Assembly (NCBI RefSeq): GCF_001870435.1
Contig: NZ_MDDR01000005.1
Location: forward strand, 1 to 64,000
Direction of reading: 5' to 3'
Length of the DNA stretch: 64,000 bases
Source of the DNA: Pseudomonas costantinii
GTDB lineage: Bacteria > Pseudomonadota > Gammaproteobacteria > Pseudomonadales > Pseudomonadaceae
This document shows positions 22,073 through 31,249 of this stretch, in pieces (the stretch's first letter is position 1; each line of letters opens with the position of its first letter). The notes beneath the pieces were generated by a model that saw only the letters and a list, made by a program, of their open reading frames with translations, did not search any database and was not told the origin of the DNA. Both the position numbers and the translations under genes were made by a program.

Positions 22073-24921
22073 CCCCCCCCAGCGCTCCCGACAAAATTGC
22101 CACCTTCTGTATATTTCACTCTTTGACAATCATCCTCACTTCCAACTCGACACGTTTCCCTCACCTTCAATGCCGAGGCTGATGCCCCTAGTCCAATTCC
22201 AACAAACCCGCCGACCTTCATATACTGACTCGCTCGAGCAACACCCCGAATGTGTGTTGCATATCCAGGAATACCTTCTGATACACCGGCCTTACTCCAA
22301 TGATGAACCAAGCTGCGACTGGAAATCCCTAATACGCTTTTGAGCTTTGGGTGATCGGCAATACCAACACCTTTTCGCACCAGTGGTCCGAGGCTATTAT
22401 CCAACTGAGTTAGCAATCGCTTACGCTCAGCGAGAAACTCAGCACCTTGCAAATTGCCCTGTATTTTGAAGGTTTTGACGTGCAACTTTTCGATATCCAC
22501 GAGGATGGACTGGGTTCGCGTCAAGTGACTCGCAACCATTGACGACCCAACCCCCACCGCCATCGAACTCTGCGCCAAAAACGCACCAATCTCCTGCTGG
22601 TGTTCAACCATAAACGCCGCCTCGTCATCACTCATTGGCTTCAGCGCTTCATTCACCTCCTGCGCCGCTTCCATGAGCAACGCCTCTTCGCGGGTGCATT
22701 GGCTATTGAGCGGATCACTGAGTACGAGCATTTGCCCCGGCCTGGTGTATTGCGTGAGCTGTGGATTGAGGCTACGAAAACGCTCCAAGACGATCGCGCT
22801 GGGCGATTCGAACAGCGACTTTTCCAACGCATCCCGAGACATCGCACGCTGCACAATATGGAACCCCGGCTCGACGCCCGAGGTTTTACCAGCAGTGGCT
22901 CCCGCCCCCTTACCGCCGTGTTGCGTGAGATCACACTGACCGTTTTTGCAGCGCTCACATTCTTCACAAAACGGCGCGCTGCGCCTCAGGCTGGTCACTT
23001 GCACGGGGCTTAGCGGTGCAGGGATAACCGCCAGCAGCTTTTCCTTGATTCCCGGCATTACCGGGGCAGCTGTGGGAGCAGGCGCACCGCCGAGCTGGAT
23101 CGGCACGCTGCTGAATATGCCGCCCGCCGACAGCGTGATCGACTGCCCGCCCGCCTGGATCGTAACGGTGGCACCCGCATCGATAACGACACTTTGCCCT
23201 GCACCTATTTGAATAGTCCGCCCGGCACGCATCTGCTGCGAACCACCGACCACCAGATGATCATCCTGCTTGAGCTCGGTCAGGCGGTTGCCATGGGTAA
23301 TACGTTGCTCTTCGCCTCGCAGCTCATGGTGCGACTCCCCTCCCACCTTCACCCGACGCTGGTTATCGACCTGCACCTGCTGGTCATGCAACACATGTTG
23401 AGTCCAATCACGCTGGGCCCGCAGGTAGATTTCTTCAGCGCCCTTGCGGTCTTCGATGCGCAGTTCGTTGTAGCCACCGCCGCCGGGGCTGCTTTGACTG
23501 CGGAAAATACTGCGGGTCATGGCGGCTGGCAGGTCGAGCGGCACGGGGGTCGCCGCATTGGGCAGGCAACCCACCACCAGCGGCATGTCCAGGTCGCCAT
23601 TGACGAAGCCCACCAGCACCTCCATACCGACCCGTGGAATCAGCACCGAACCGTAACGGTCATGGGCCCAGCCGCTGGCAACGCGCAGCCAGCAACTGGA
23701 GTGGTCGTCGTGCTTGCCATTGCGGTCCCAGGCCATTTGCACTTTCACCCGACCGTATTCGTCGCAATGGATTTCGCTGTTAGCAGGGCCGGTGACTACC
23801 GCGTTCTGATAGCCCGAGATAGTTGGGCGCGGCTGCTCAGGCAGTGGCGGTCGAAAGATCACGTCCCACGGTGCGGCGACAAACTCGTTGCGATAGCCCT
23901 GGCGAAAATCCCCTCCTGATACTTCGGTTACGGCCTCCTCCAGCACTTGGGGCTGCTTGCCTTCGTGGGTGACTTGCGTCACCAGCCATAAGTCATTCCA
24001 GCCCTCGCGTGAATGCCCGCTCAGCTTGAGGAAGCGGCCGCTGACCAGCGCAGGCTCGTCACCCTCGCCATGGGCAATTCGGTAGTCACTGCGATGGCGC
24101 TCCAGCCCACGTTGAGCGAGGTATTTGCCGTGGGGTCGATCGCTGAAACCACCGGGGTAATCCTGCTCTTCGAGGTTCGGGAGCTGCTCGCCAGCCACCG
24201 CACTTTCCAACCCCAGGCGCGGCTTGCGGAAGTCGTAATCGCGCAGGTTCACCGCCGTGGTGCGGGTCTGCAATTGCACGGTAAATCGCTTGATCGCCGG
24301 GGTGCCGGCCACCATCCCGGAACCGGCAGTGTAGGGGGTTGGCTGGTCGGGCTCGGCAAACACCGTCTGGTCATCGCCAAACACCAGCAGGTGTCCCTCG
24401 GGCGAATGCTGGAAGTGATAGTGGATGCCAAGCTCGGCACACAACCGCTGAATGAACGCGAGATCAGTCTCACCGAACTGCACACAGTACTCTCGCGCAG
24501 GATAAGTACCGCTCAGGCGAAACTCGAATCGGTCACTCTGAATCCCCTGCCCCACCAGCACTTGCGCGACAATCTGCGGCACCGTCTTGTGCTGGAAAAT
24601 GCGCTGGTGACTGCTGTGTTTCAGATACGCCAATTGCGGCACCAGACTGATCTGATAACGCGTGAGGCGCCGCCCGGAGTCGCCTTGCGCCACTCGGCAA
24701 ACCAGGCCGTGGATGCCATGGCCCTGATCATCAAAACCGAGATACGCCTGGCGATGCAGCAAGCTTTCCAGGTCGAGATCAGGCTGCTCACTGACCAGCT
24801 CAAGGTCAAAACGGTAGGGCTGACTGATGATTTCGGCCCCCTTGAACTCAAACACCTTAAGTTCAATGGGCCCCCCGTCGAGGGTCAGGGTAAAAGCACT
24901 TTGATTGGCAGGAGCGAACAT
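22066..24921 (-). CDS. vgrG: T6SS VgrG spike with C-terminal effector extension
   Basis: 951 residues as read, from the ATG at 24921 (MFAPANQSAFTL); a longer frame to 24990 lacks family support. VgrG core (1-610): gp27-like part, then the gp5 OB fold with EIHCDEYGRVKVQMAWDR (about 383-400) and VGFVNGDLDMPLVVGCLPN, then a beta-helix tip (ITLSAGG). The extension carries a Cys cluster (652, 655, 658, 663), a LysM-like segment (about 686-737, GFHIVQRAMSRD to RPGQMLVL) and a long alpha-helical region with hydrophobic Gly/Ala stretches (VGGFVGIGLGASASA near 905). Such evolved VgrGs carry toxins into rival cells. The frame ends at TAG 22066 just after eight G; the likely true end is 21926. No other T6SS structural gene is in the window, so this is an orphan vgrG island. 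Confidence 0.88.
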   Translation of the reverse strand: MFAPANQSAFTLTLDGGPIELKVFEFKGAEIISQPYRFDLELVSEQPDLDLESLLHRQAYLGFDDQGHGIHGLVCRVAQGDSGRRLTRYQISLVPQLAYLKHSSHQRIFQHKTVPQIVAQVLVGQGIQSDRFEFRLSGTYPAREYCVQFGETDLAFIQRLCAELGIHYHFQHSPEGHLLVFGDDQTVFAEPDQPTPYTAGSGMVAGTPAIKRFTVQLQTRTTAVNLRDYDFRKPRLGLESAVAGEQLPNLEEQDYPGGFSDRPHGKYLAQRGLERHRSDYRIAHGEGDEPALVSGRFLKLSGHSREGWNDLWLVTQVTHEGKQPQVLEEAVTEVSGGDFRQGYRNEFVAAPWDVIFRPPLPEQPRPTISGYQNAVVTGPANSEIHCDEYGRVKVQMAWDRNGKHDDHSSCWLRVASGWAHDRYGSVLIPRVGMEVLVGFVNGDLDMPLVVGCLPNAATPVPLDLPAAMTRSIFRSQSSPGGGGYNELRIEDRKGAEEIYLRAQRDWTQHVLHDQQVQVDNQRRVKVGGESHHELRGEEQRITHGNRLTELKQDDHLVVGGSQQMRAGRTIQIGAGQSVVIDAGATVTIQAGGQSITLSAGGIFSSVPIQLGGAPAPTAAPVMPGIKEKLLAVIPAPLSPVQVTSLRRSAPFCEECERCKNGQCDLTQHGGKGAGATAGKTSGVEPGFHIVQRAMSRDALEKSLFESPSAIVLERFRSLNPQLTQYTRPGQMLVLSDPLNSQCTREEALLMEAAQEVNEALKPMSDDEAAFMVEHQQEIGAFLAQSSMAVGVGSSMVASHLTRTQSILVDIEKLHVKTFKIQGNLQGAEFLAERKRLLTQLDNSLGPLVRKGVGIADHPKLKSVLGISSRSLVHHWSKAGVSEGIPGYATHIRGVARASQYMKVGGFVGIGLGASASALKVRETCRVGSEDDCQRVKYTEGGNFVGSAGGGG

Positions 24922-25062
24922 CCGGTGTTTCTCTGCGAGGAGTAGGCGGCCGATTCTGCACCACTGTTCCACCCTACTGAGCACACCCAAAACAAATCAG
25001 TAAATACCTACAAATAAGCGTCCGAACTTTCTTCAGACCGGCGTAAATCACACGCAAAAAAA

Positions 25063-25094
25063 GGCCCGCCATCCGTAGGACGCGGGCCTTTTTT
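25063..25094 (-). terminator. Intrinsic terminator of putP
   Basis: GGCCCGC and GCGGGCC pair around a 12-base loop, with A-run on one side and T-run on the other, so it can work in both directions. It lies 32 bases past the putP stop. The rest of the 204-base gap to vgrG is AT-rich with no clear promoter. Confidence 0.8.
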
Positions 25095-25125
25095 CCAACT
25101 CAGCGGGTGCTTAGCACCCGACGAA

Positions 25126-26610
25126 TTACTTGTTGAGGTTGTAGTCTTTTTCCGCTGCATCAAAGCGCTCGACCATGCCCGCAGTCGGTGCGCCCAGCTT
25201 GCTCACGAAGTAGATCGCCAGGCTGGCGAAAATGAAGCCTGGAATGATTTCGTACAGACCCAGCAGGTTAAAGTGCTTCCAGACGATCACAGTGGTCGCG
25301 CCAACCAGAATGCCGGCGAGTGCGCCGTTACGGGTCATGCCTTTCCAGATCACCGAGATCAGCACCACAGGGCCGAATGCTGCACCGAAACCGGCCCACG
25401 CGTAGCTGACCAGGCCGAGTACGCGGTTATTTGGGTTGGCCGCCATGGCGATGGCGATCAGGGCGACCAGCAGCACCATAGCGCGGCCAACCCACACCAG
25501 TTCAAGCTGGGAGGCATTTTTGCGCAGGAAGGTTTTGTAGAAGTCTTCGGTCAGGGCACTGGAGCACACCAGCAATTGGCAGCTCAGGGTGCTCATGACG
25601 GCCGCGAGAATGGCCGACAGCAGCACACCCGCAATCCATGGATTGAACAGCAACTTGGCCAGCTCAATGAACACACGCTCATGGTTCTCGTTGACGGGGC
25701 CAGCCACTTCCGGGTGCGCCGAGAAGTAAGCGATACCGAAGAAGCCCACGGCCACGGTGCCACCCAGGCACAGGATCATCCAGGTCATGGAAATGCGACG
25801 CGCGTTGGCGATCGACTTCACCGAATCCGCCGCCATAAAGCGCGCGAGGATGTGCGGCTGGCCGAAGTAGCCCAGGCCCCAACCCATCAGCGAGATGATG
25901 CCGATGAAGCTGGTGTTTTTCAGCATGTTGAAGTTGTCAGGGTTCTTGGCTTCGATCGCCAGGAAGGTGGTGTCGACGCCGCCGGTGGCCAGCAGCACGA
26001 TGATCGGCGTAAGGATCAGCGCGAAAATCATCAGCGTGGCTTGTACGGTGTCGGTCCAGCTGACTGCCAGGAAACCACCGACGAAGGTGTAGGCAATGGT
26101 CGCAGCAGCACCGGCCCACAGCGCAGTCTCGTAGGACATGCCGAAGGTGCTTTCAAACAGGCGGGCACCGGCGACGATGCCGGAGGCGCAATAGATGGTG
26201 AAGAACACCAGGATCACCACCGCGGAGATGATCCGCAGCAGGCCGCTTTTATCTTCGAAACGGCTGGAGAAGTAATCCGGCAGCGTCAGGGCGTCGCCGT
26301 TGTGCTCGGTCTGCACCCGCAGGCGACCGGCCACGAACAACCAGTTCAGGTAAGCACCGACGATCAGGCCGATGGCGATCCAGCTTTCCGAAAGGCCTGA
26401 CATGTAGATCGCGCCCGGCAACCCCATCAACAACCAGCCGCTCATATCGGAAGCGCCGGCCGACAAAGCTGTCACCACGCTACCGAGGCTGCGACCGCCG
26501 AGGATGTAATCGGAAAGGTTGTTGGTGGAGCGATAGGCCATGAAGCCGATCAGCACCATTGCTGCGATGTAGATCACAAACGTGATCAGGGTTGGATTAC
26601 TAACGCTCAT
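25126..26610 (-). CDS. putP: Sodium/proline symporter PutP
   Basis: 494 residues, the usual size of the SSS-family Na+/proline symporter. The N-terminus shows NPTLITFVIYIAAMVLIGFM, followed by YILGGRSLGSVVTALSAGAS with the conserved Na+/substrate-site residues (near 37-60). About 13 hydrophobic segments are visible. It is divergent from putA across 460 bases containing five PutA boxes, the usual arrangement for proline-induced expression. It imports proline for catabolism by PutA. Confidence 0.95.
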   Translation of the reverse strand: MSVSNPTLITFVIYIAAMVLIGFMAYRSTNNLSDYILGGRSLGSVVTALSAGASDMSGWLLMGLPGAIYMSGLSESWIAIGLIVGAYLNWLFVAGRLRVQTEHNGDALTLPDYFSSRFEDKSGLLRIISAVVILVFFTIYCASGIVAGARLFESTFGMSYETALWAGAAATIAYTFVGGFLAVSWTDTVQATLMIFALILTPIIVLLATGGVDTTFLAIEAKNPDNFNMLKNTSFIGIISLMGWGLGYFGQPHILARFMAADSVKSIANARRISMTWMILCLGGTVAVGFFGIAYFSAHPEVAGPVNENHERVFIELAKLLFNPWIAGVLLSAILAAVMSTLSCQLLVCSSALTEDFYKTFLRKNASQLELVWVGRAMVLLVALIAIAMAANPNNRVLGLVSYAWAGFGAAFGPVVLISVIWKGMTRNGALAGILVGATTVIVWKHFNLLGLYEIIPGFIFASLAIYFVSKLGAPTAGMVERFDAAEKDYNLNK

Positions 26611-26759
26611 AAGAGTGACGCCCTGGCTTTGTTTTTATGTAGCAGCGGTCTGTCAGACGACCACCCGTTGGTAACCGGGTAGACGAAACTGTGTGCCGCG
26701 CATTTATGACTGACGTTTCCCCAGGAAAGCCGCCAGCCGATGAACCGAACCTTTGAGGC

Positions 26760-26768
26760 GGTTGCACC
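26760..26768 (+). promoter_or_regulatory. PutA box 1
   Basis: GGTTGCACC contains GTTGCA, the core bound by the PutA ribbon-helix-helix domain in E. coli. First of five sites in the putP-putA intergenic region. Confidence 0.6.
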
Positions 26769-26801
26769 TTGGGCGCGAATGCTATTCAACAAAGCAAATA
26801 A

Positions 26802-26810
26802 GGTGCAACC
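26802..26810 (-). promoter_or_regulatory. PutA box 2
   Basis: GGTGCAACC is the same nonamer in reverse orientation, 42 bases (four helical turns) from box 1. Confidence 0.6.
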
Positions 26811-26826
26811 AGTTTCTTGAGAATAA

Positions 26827-26834
26827 GTTGCACC
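26827..26834 (+). promoter_or_regulatory. PutA box 3
   Basis: GTTGCACC in forward orientation, about 24 bases from box 2. Between boxes 3 and 4 lie two hairpins (GTGTTTT/AAAACAC at 26840-26857 and TTGCTCC/GGAGCAA at 26865-26883). Confidence 0.55.
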
Positions 26835-26981
26835 TAAGCGTGTTTTGCGTAAAACACCGTGTTTTTGCTCCTTTTCGGAGCAAGAACAGCCGATATAAGA
26901 AGTAAATGCACCAAGGCGAAGCGGATTCCGTCGAAGGCCGGATTTTTTCCTGTTGAGCTTCAAAAAATTCATGAACAAAAG

Positions 26982-27000
26982 GGTTGCACCCGGTTGCACC
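26982..27000 (+). promoter_or_regulatory. PutA boxes 4 and 5, tandem
   Basis: Two GGTTGCACC copies stand 10 bases apart (26982-26990 and 26992-27000), one helical turn, 70 bases before the putA start. Side-by-side binding of PutA dimers is plausible. Confidence 0.6.
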
Positions 27001-27070
27001 TCTTCATGGGCAAAGCTAATCTTGCCGCCAGCAGATGCCACTCGGTAGTGGCACCCATGAGGATAAAAAG

Positions 27071-30000
27071 ATGGCAACGACCACCCTTGGGGTCAAACTC
27101 GATGACCCGACCCGCGAGCGCCTTAAGGCCGCCGCGACCTCCATTGATCGCACGCCGCACTGGCTGATCAAGCAGGCAATTTTCAATTACCTGGAGAAAC
27201 TGGAGGGTGGTGCAACCCTGACCGAGCTCAATGGCTTGAGCACCAAGGACGCTGAAGACGCAGGCGAAGTCCAGAACGACCACGCCCACCAGTGTTTCCT
27301 GGAGTTCGCCGAAAGCATCCTGCCGCAGTCGGTACTGCGCGCCTCGATCACCGCTGCTTACCGTCGCCCCGAGCCGGAAGTGGTGCCGATGCTGATCGAA
27401 CAGGCTCGCCTGCCGGCCGCGATGGCCGAAGCGACCAATAAGCTGGCCGCCTCGATTGCCGAGAAGCTACGCAATCAGAAAAGCGCTGGCGGCCGTGCCG
27501 GTATTGTTCAGGGCCTGTTGCAAGAATTTTCCCTGTCGTCCCAGGAAGGCGTGGCACTGATGTGCCTGGCCGAAGCGCTGCTGCGCATCCCGGACAAAGG
27601 CACCCGCGACGCGCTGATCCGCGACAAAATCAGCACTGGCAACTGGCAGCCGCACCTGGGCAACAGCCCGTCGCTGTTCGTCAACGCCGCCACCTGGGGC
27701 CTGCTGCTGACCGGAAAACTGGTCGCCACTCACAATGAAAGCGGCCTCACCTCGTCCCTGAGTCGCATTATTGGCAAGAGCGGCGAGCCGATGATCCGCA
27801 AGGGTGTCGACATGGCCATGCGCCTGATGGGCGAGCAGTTCGTCACCGGCGAAACCATCGCCGAAGCCCTGGCCAATGCGAGTAAGTTCGAAGCCAAGGG
27901 CTTTCGATATTCCTATGACATGCTCGGTGAAGCCGCACTCACCGAACACGATGCGCAGAAGTACCTGGCGTCGTACGAGCAAGCCATTCACTCCATCGGC
28001 AAAGCTTCTCACGGCCGTGGGATTTATGAAGGCCCGGGCATCTCCATCAAACTCTCGGCACTGCACCCGCGTTACAGCCGCGCGCAGTACGAGCGCGTGA
28101 TGGACGAGTTGTACCCGCGTCTGCTGTCCCTGACCTTGCTGGCCAAGCAATACGACATCGGCCTGAACATCGATGCCGAAGAAGCCGACCGCCTGGAGCT
28201 GTCGCTGGACCTGCTGGAACGCCTGTGCTTCGAGCCGCAACTGACCGGCTGGAACGGCATCGGTTTCGTGATCCAGGCTTACCAGAAGCGCTGCCCGTAT
28301 GTGATCGACTACGTCATCGACCTGGCGCGCCGCAGCCGCCACCGCCTGATGATCCGCCTGGTGAAAGGCGCGTACTGGGACAGCGAAATCAAGCGCGCCC
28401 AGGTCGAAGGCCTGGAAGGCTACCCGGTCTACACCCGCAAGGTGTACACCGACGTTTCCTACATCGCCTGTGCACGCAAACTGCTGTCGGTGCCGGAAGT
28501 CATCTACCCGCAGTTCGCCACGCACAACGCCCACACCTTGTCGGCCATCTACCATATTGCCGGTCAGAACTATTACCCCGGCCAGTACGAGTTCCAATGC
28601 CTGCACGGCATGGGCGAACCGCTATACGAGCAAGTGGTAGGCAAGGTCGCCGATGGCAAACTGAACCGTCCGTGCCGCGTGTACGCCCCGGTCGGCACTC
28701 ACGAAACATTGCTGGCTTACTTGGTACGCCGCCTGTTGGAAAATGGCGCGAACACCTCGTTCGTCAACCGTATTGCCGACCAATCCATCTCCATTCAGGA
28801 GCTGGTAGCCGATCCGGTGGCCAGCATCGAACAAATGGCCACGCTGGAAGGCGGCTTCGGTCTGCCACACCCGCGTATTCCATTGCCGCGTGACCTGTAC
28901 GGCAGCGACCGCGCCAACTCGGCGGGTATCGATCTGGCGAACGAACATCGCTTGGCGTCACTGTCTTGCGCCCTGCTGGCCACTGCTCACAACAACTGGA
29001 AAGCTGCGCCGATGCTCGGCTGTACATCCAGTGAGCAGCCGGCTGCACCCGTGCTGAACCCGTCCGATCTGCGCGACGTGGTCGGCCACGTACAAGAAGC
29101 CACCGTCGAAGACGTCGACAATGCAATTCAGTGCGCAATCAATGCTGGCCCGATCTGGCAGGCCACCCCGCCCGCTGAGCGCGCAGCCATCCTGGAACGC
29201 GCCGCCGACTTGATGGAAGGCGAGATCCAACCGCTGATGGGCCTGCTGGCCCGCGAGGCCGGCAAGACCTTCGCCAACGCCATCGCCGAAGTGCGCGAAG
29301 CCGTGGACTTCCTGCGTTACTACGCGGTGCAGGCCCGCAACGATTTCACCAACGACGCCCACCGCCCATTGGGCCCGGTGGTCTGCATCAGCCCGTGGAA
29401 CTTCCCGCTGGCGATCTTCAGCGGCCAAGTGGCTGCTGCTCTGGCCGCCGGTAACCCGGTATTGGCCAAGCCTGCGGAACAGACTCCGCTGGTTGCAGCC
29501 CAAGCCGTGCGTATCCTGTTGGAAGCCGGTATTCCGGAAGGCGTGCTGCAACTGCTGCCGGGCCAGGGAGAAACCGTCGGTGCTCGCCTGGTCGGCGATG
29601 ATCGCGTCAAAGGCGTGATGTTCACCGGCTCCACCGAGGTGGCGCGCCTGCTGCAACGCAATGTCGCCGGTCGCCTGGACGCCCAGGGCCGTCCGATTCC
29701 GCTGATCGCCGAAACCGGTGGCCAGAACGCGATGATCGTCGATTCCTCGGCACTGACCGAACAAGTTGTGATCGACGTTGTGTCGTCAGCCTTCGACAGC
29801 GCCGGCCAGCGTTGCTCGGCCCTGCGCGTGCTGTGCCTGCAGGAAGATTCGGCAGACCGCGTGATCGAAATGCTCAAGGGCGCCATGGCGGAATGCCGTC
29901 TGGGCAACCCGGAGCGCCTGTCGGTCGACATCGGCCCGGTGATCGATGCCGAAGCCAAGGCGGGTATCGAGAAACACATCCAGGCCATGCGCGACAAAGG

Positions 30001-31024
30001 CCGCAACGTCTACCAAGTCGCCATTGCCGATGGCGAAGAGATCAAGCGCGGCACCTTCGTGATGCCGACCCTGATCGAGCTGGAAAGCTTCGACGAGCTG
30101 CAACGGGAGATCTTCGGCCCGGTGCTGCACGTGGTGCGCTACAAGCGTAAAGAGATCGACCAATTGATCGGCCAGATCAACGCTTCGGGCTACGGCCTGA
30201 CCCTGGGCGTGCACACTCGCATCGACGAGACCATCGCCAAGGTGATCGACAACGTCAATGCCGGTAACGTCTACGTGAACCGCAATATCGTGGGTGCCGT
30301 GGTCGGCGTGCAGCCGTTCGGCGGCGAAGGCCTGTCGGGTACTGGCCCGAAAGCCGGTGGTCCGCTGTACCTGTACCGCCTGCTGTCAACTCGCCCTACG
30401 GATGCAATCGAGCAATCCTTCGCTCGGGGCGACACGTTAGTCGCACCGGATGTACGCCTGCGCGATGCCATGAGCCAACCGCTGACAGCCCTGAAAACCT
30501 GGGCAGACAGCAATAAGCTCAGCGACCTGAGCGCGCAGTGCAGCCGATTCGCCGCGCAATCGCAAAGCGGTATCACCCGCCAACTGGCCGGCCCGACCGG
30601 CGAGCGCAACAGCTATGCGATCCTGCCCCGCGAGCACGTGCTGTGCCTGGCGGAAGTGGAAGGCGATCTGCTGACCCAACTGGCGGCGGTACTGGCCGTC
30701 GGTGGCTCGGCGGTATGGCCGGAAACTGACCTGACCAAGGCCTTGTTCACACGCCTGCCGAAGGAAATTCAGGCGAAGATCAAGCGTGTGGCCGACTGGA
30801 CCAAGGACGAGGTGGTATTCGACGCGGTCTTGCACCACGGCGATTCCGACCAACTGCGTGCGGTGTGCCAGCAAGTGGCGCAGCGTGGCGGGGCAATTGT
30901 CGGGGTGCATGGTTTGTCGCAGGGTGAGACAGCGATTGCGCTGGAGCGTTTGGTGATTGAGCGTGCGTTGAGCGTCAACACCGCTGCGGCGGGTGGTAAC
31001 GCCAGCCTGATGACCATCGGCTAA
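27071..31024 (+). CDS. putA: Trifunctional proline catabolic protein PutA
   Basis: 1317 residues, as expected for the trifunctional form. The ATG at 27071 has GAGG 8 bases upstream and begins the ribbon-helix-helix DNA-binding domain (MATTTLGVKLDDPTRERL, to about residue 47). Then come the FAD proline dehydrogenase barrel (about 190-560, with NIDAEEADRLELSL and RLVKGAYWDSEI), the NAD-dependent glutamate-semialdehyde dehydrogenase (about 640-1110, catalytic Glu in AETGGQNA and Cys in DSAGQRCSALRV), and a C-terminal domain. It oxidises proline to glutamate at the membrane and represses putP/putA when proline is absent. Both active sites and the repressor domain are intact. Confidence 0.97.
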   Translation: MATTTLGVKLDDPTRERLKAAATSIDRTPHWLIKQAIFNYLEKLEGGATLTELNGLSTKDAEDAGEVQNDHAHQCFLEFAESILPQSVLRASITAAYRRPEPEVVPMLIEQARLPAAMAEATNKLAASIAEKLRNQKSAGGRAGIVQGLLQEFSLSSQEGVALMCLAEALLRIPDKGTRDALIRDKISTGNWQPHLGNSPSLFVNAATWGLLLTGKLVATHNESGLTSSLSRIIGKSGEPMIRKGVDMAMRLMGEQFVTGETIAEALANASKFEAKGFRYSYDMLGEAALTEHDAQKYLASYEQAIHSIGKASHGRGIYEGPGISIKLSALHPRYSRAQYERVMDELYPRLLSLTLLAKQYDIGLNIDAEEADRLELSLDLLERLCFEPQLTGWNGIGFVIQAYQKRCPYVIDYVIDLARRSRHRLMIRLVKGAYWDSEIKRAQVEGLEGYPVYTRKVYTDVSYIACARKLLSVPEVIYPQFATHNAHTLSAIYHIAGQNYYPGQYEFQCLHGMGEPLYEQVVGKVADGKLNRPCRVYAPVGTHETLLAYLVRRLLENGANTSFVNRIADQSISIQELVADPVASIEQMATLEGGFGLPHPRIPLPRDLYGSDRANSAGIDLANEHRLASLSCALLATAHNNWKAAPMLGCTSSEQPAAPVLNPSDLRDVVGHVQEATVEDVDNAIQCAINAGPIWQATPPAERAAILERAADLMEGEIQPLMGLLAREAGKTFANAIAEVREAVDFLRYYAVQARNDFTNDAHRPLGPVVCISPWNFPLAIFSGQVAAALAAGNPVLAKPAEQTPLVAAQAVRILLEAGIPEGVLQLLPGQGETVGARLVGDDRVKGVMFTGSTEVARLLQRNVAGRLDAQGRPIPLIAETGGQNAMIVDSSALTEQVVIDVVSSAFDSAGQRCSALRVLCLQEDSADRVIEMLKGAMAECRLGNPERLSVDIGPVIDAEAKAGIEKHIQAMRDKGRNVYQVAIADGEEIKRGTFVMPTLIELESFDELQREIFGPVLHVVRYKRKEIDQLIGQINASGYGLTLGVHTRIDETIAKVIDNVNAGNVYVNRNIVGAVVGVQPFGGEGLSGTGPKAGGPLYLYRLLSTRPTDAIEQSFARGDTLVAPDVRLRDAMSQPLTALKTWADSNKLSDLSAQCSRFAAQSQSGITRQLAGPTGERNSYAILPREHVLCLAEVEGDLLTQLAAVLAVGGSAVWPETDLTKALFTRLPKEIQAKIKRVADWTKDEVVFDAVLHHGDSDQLRAVCQQVAQRGGAIVGVHGLSQGETAIALERLVIERALSVNTAAAGGNASLMTIG

Positions 31025-31037
31025 CTACCCCTTCAGT

Positions 31038-31144
31038 GATCGTTCCCACGCTCTGCGTGGGAATGCAGCCAGGGACGCTCCGCGTCCCAAAGCGTGACGC
31101 AGAGCGTCACAAGAGGCATTCCCACGCGGAGCGTGGGAACGATC
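31038..31144. repeat. Intergenic inverted-repeat element, copy 1
   Basis: It begins GATCGTTCCCACGCTCTGCG and ends with the near-inverse GCGTGGGAACGATC, with inner arms GACGCTCCGCGTC/GACGCAGAGCGTC. Related copies are at 35481-35591 and 43367-43502. It lies between putA and the acyl-CoA dehydrogenase gene. Such mobile short repeats are known from P. fluorescens genomes. Confidence 0.8.
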
Positions 31145-31249
31145 TCGTACTCTTCCTTGTTTTGCCCTTCCATCACGCAAATCAATCTTGCTATCCAGCC
31201 TCTATTCGCGCACTTAGACTCAGGCCATTCCCTTAGAAGGTAAGCCGCC

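Noticed and set aside
22060..22085. Programmed ribosomal frameshifting at the vgrG G8 tract
   Set aside because: Not excluded, but no slippery heptamer or downstream structure stands out. A slip in replication or a read error is simpler.
24957..24971. Possible sigma-54 promoter upstream of vgrG (TGGAACAGTGGTGCA on the minus strand)
   Set aside because: The GG and GC dinucleotides are 11 rather than 12 bases apart and the rest of the consensus is weak.
26607..27077. 156-codon minus-strand frame in the putP-putA gap
   Set aside because: It runs through the PutA boxes and hairpins, has no family similarity and no ribosome site.
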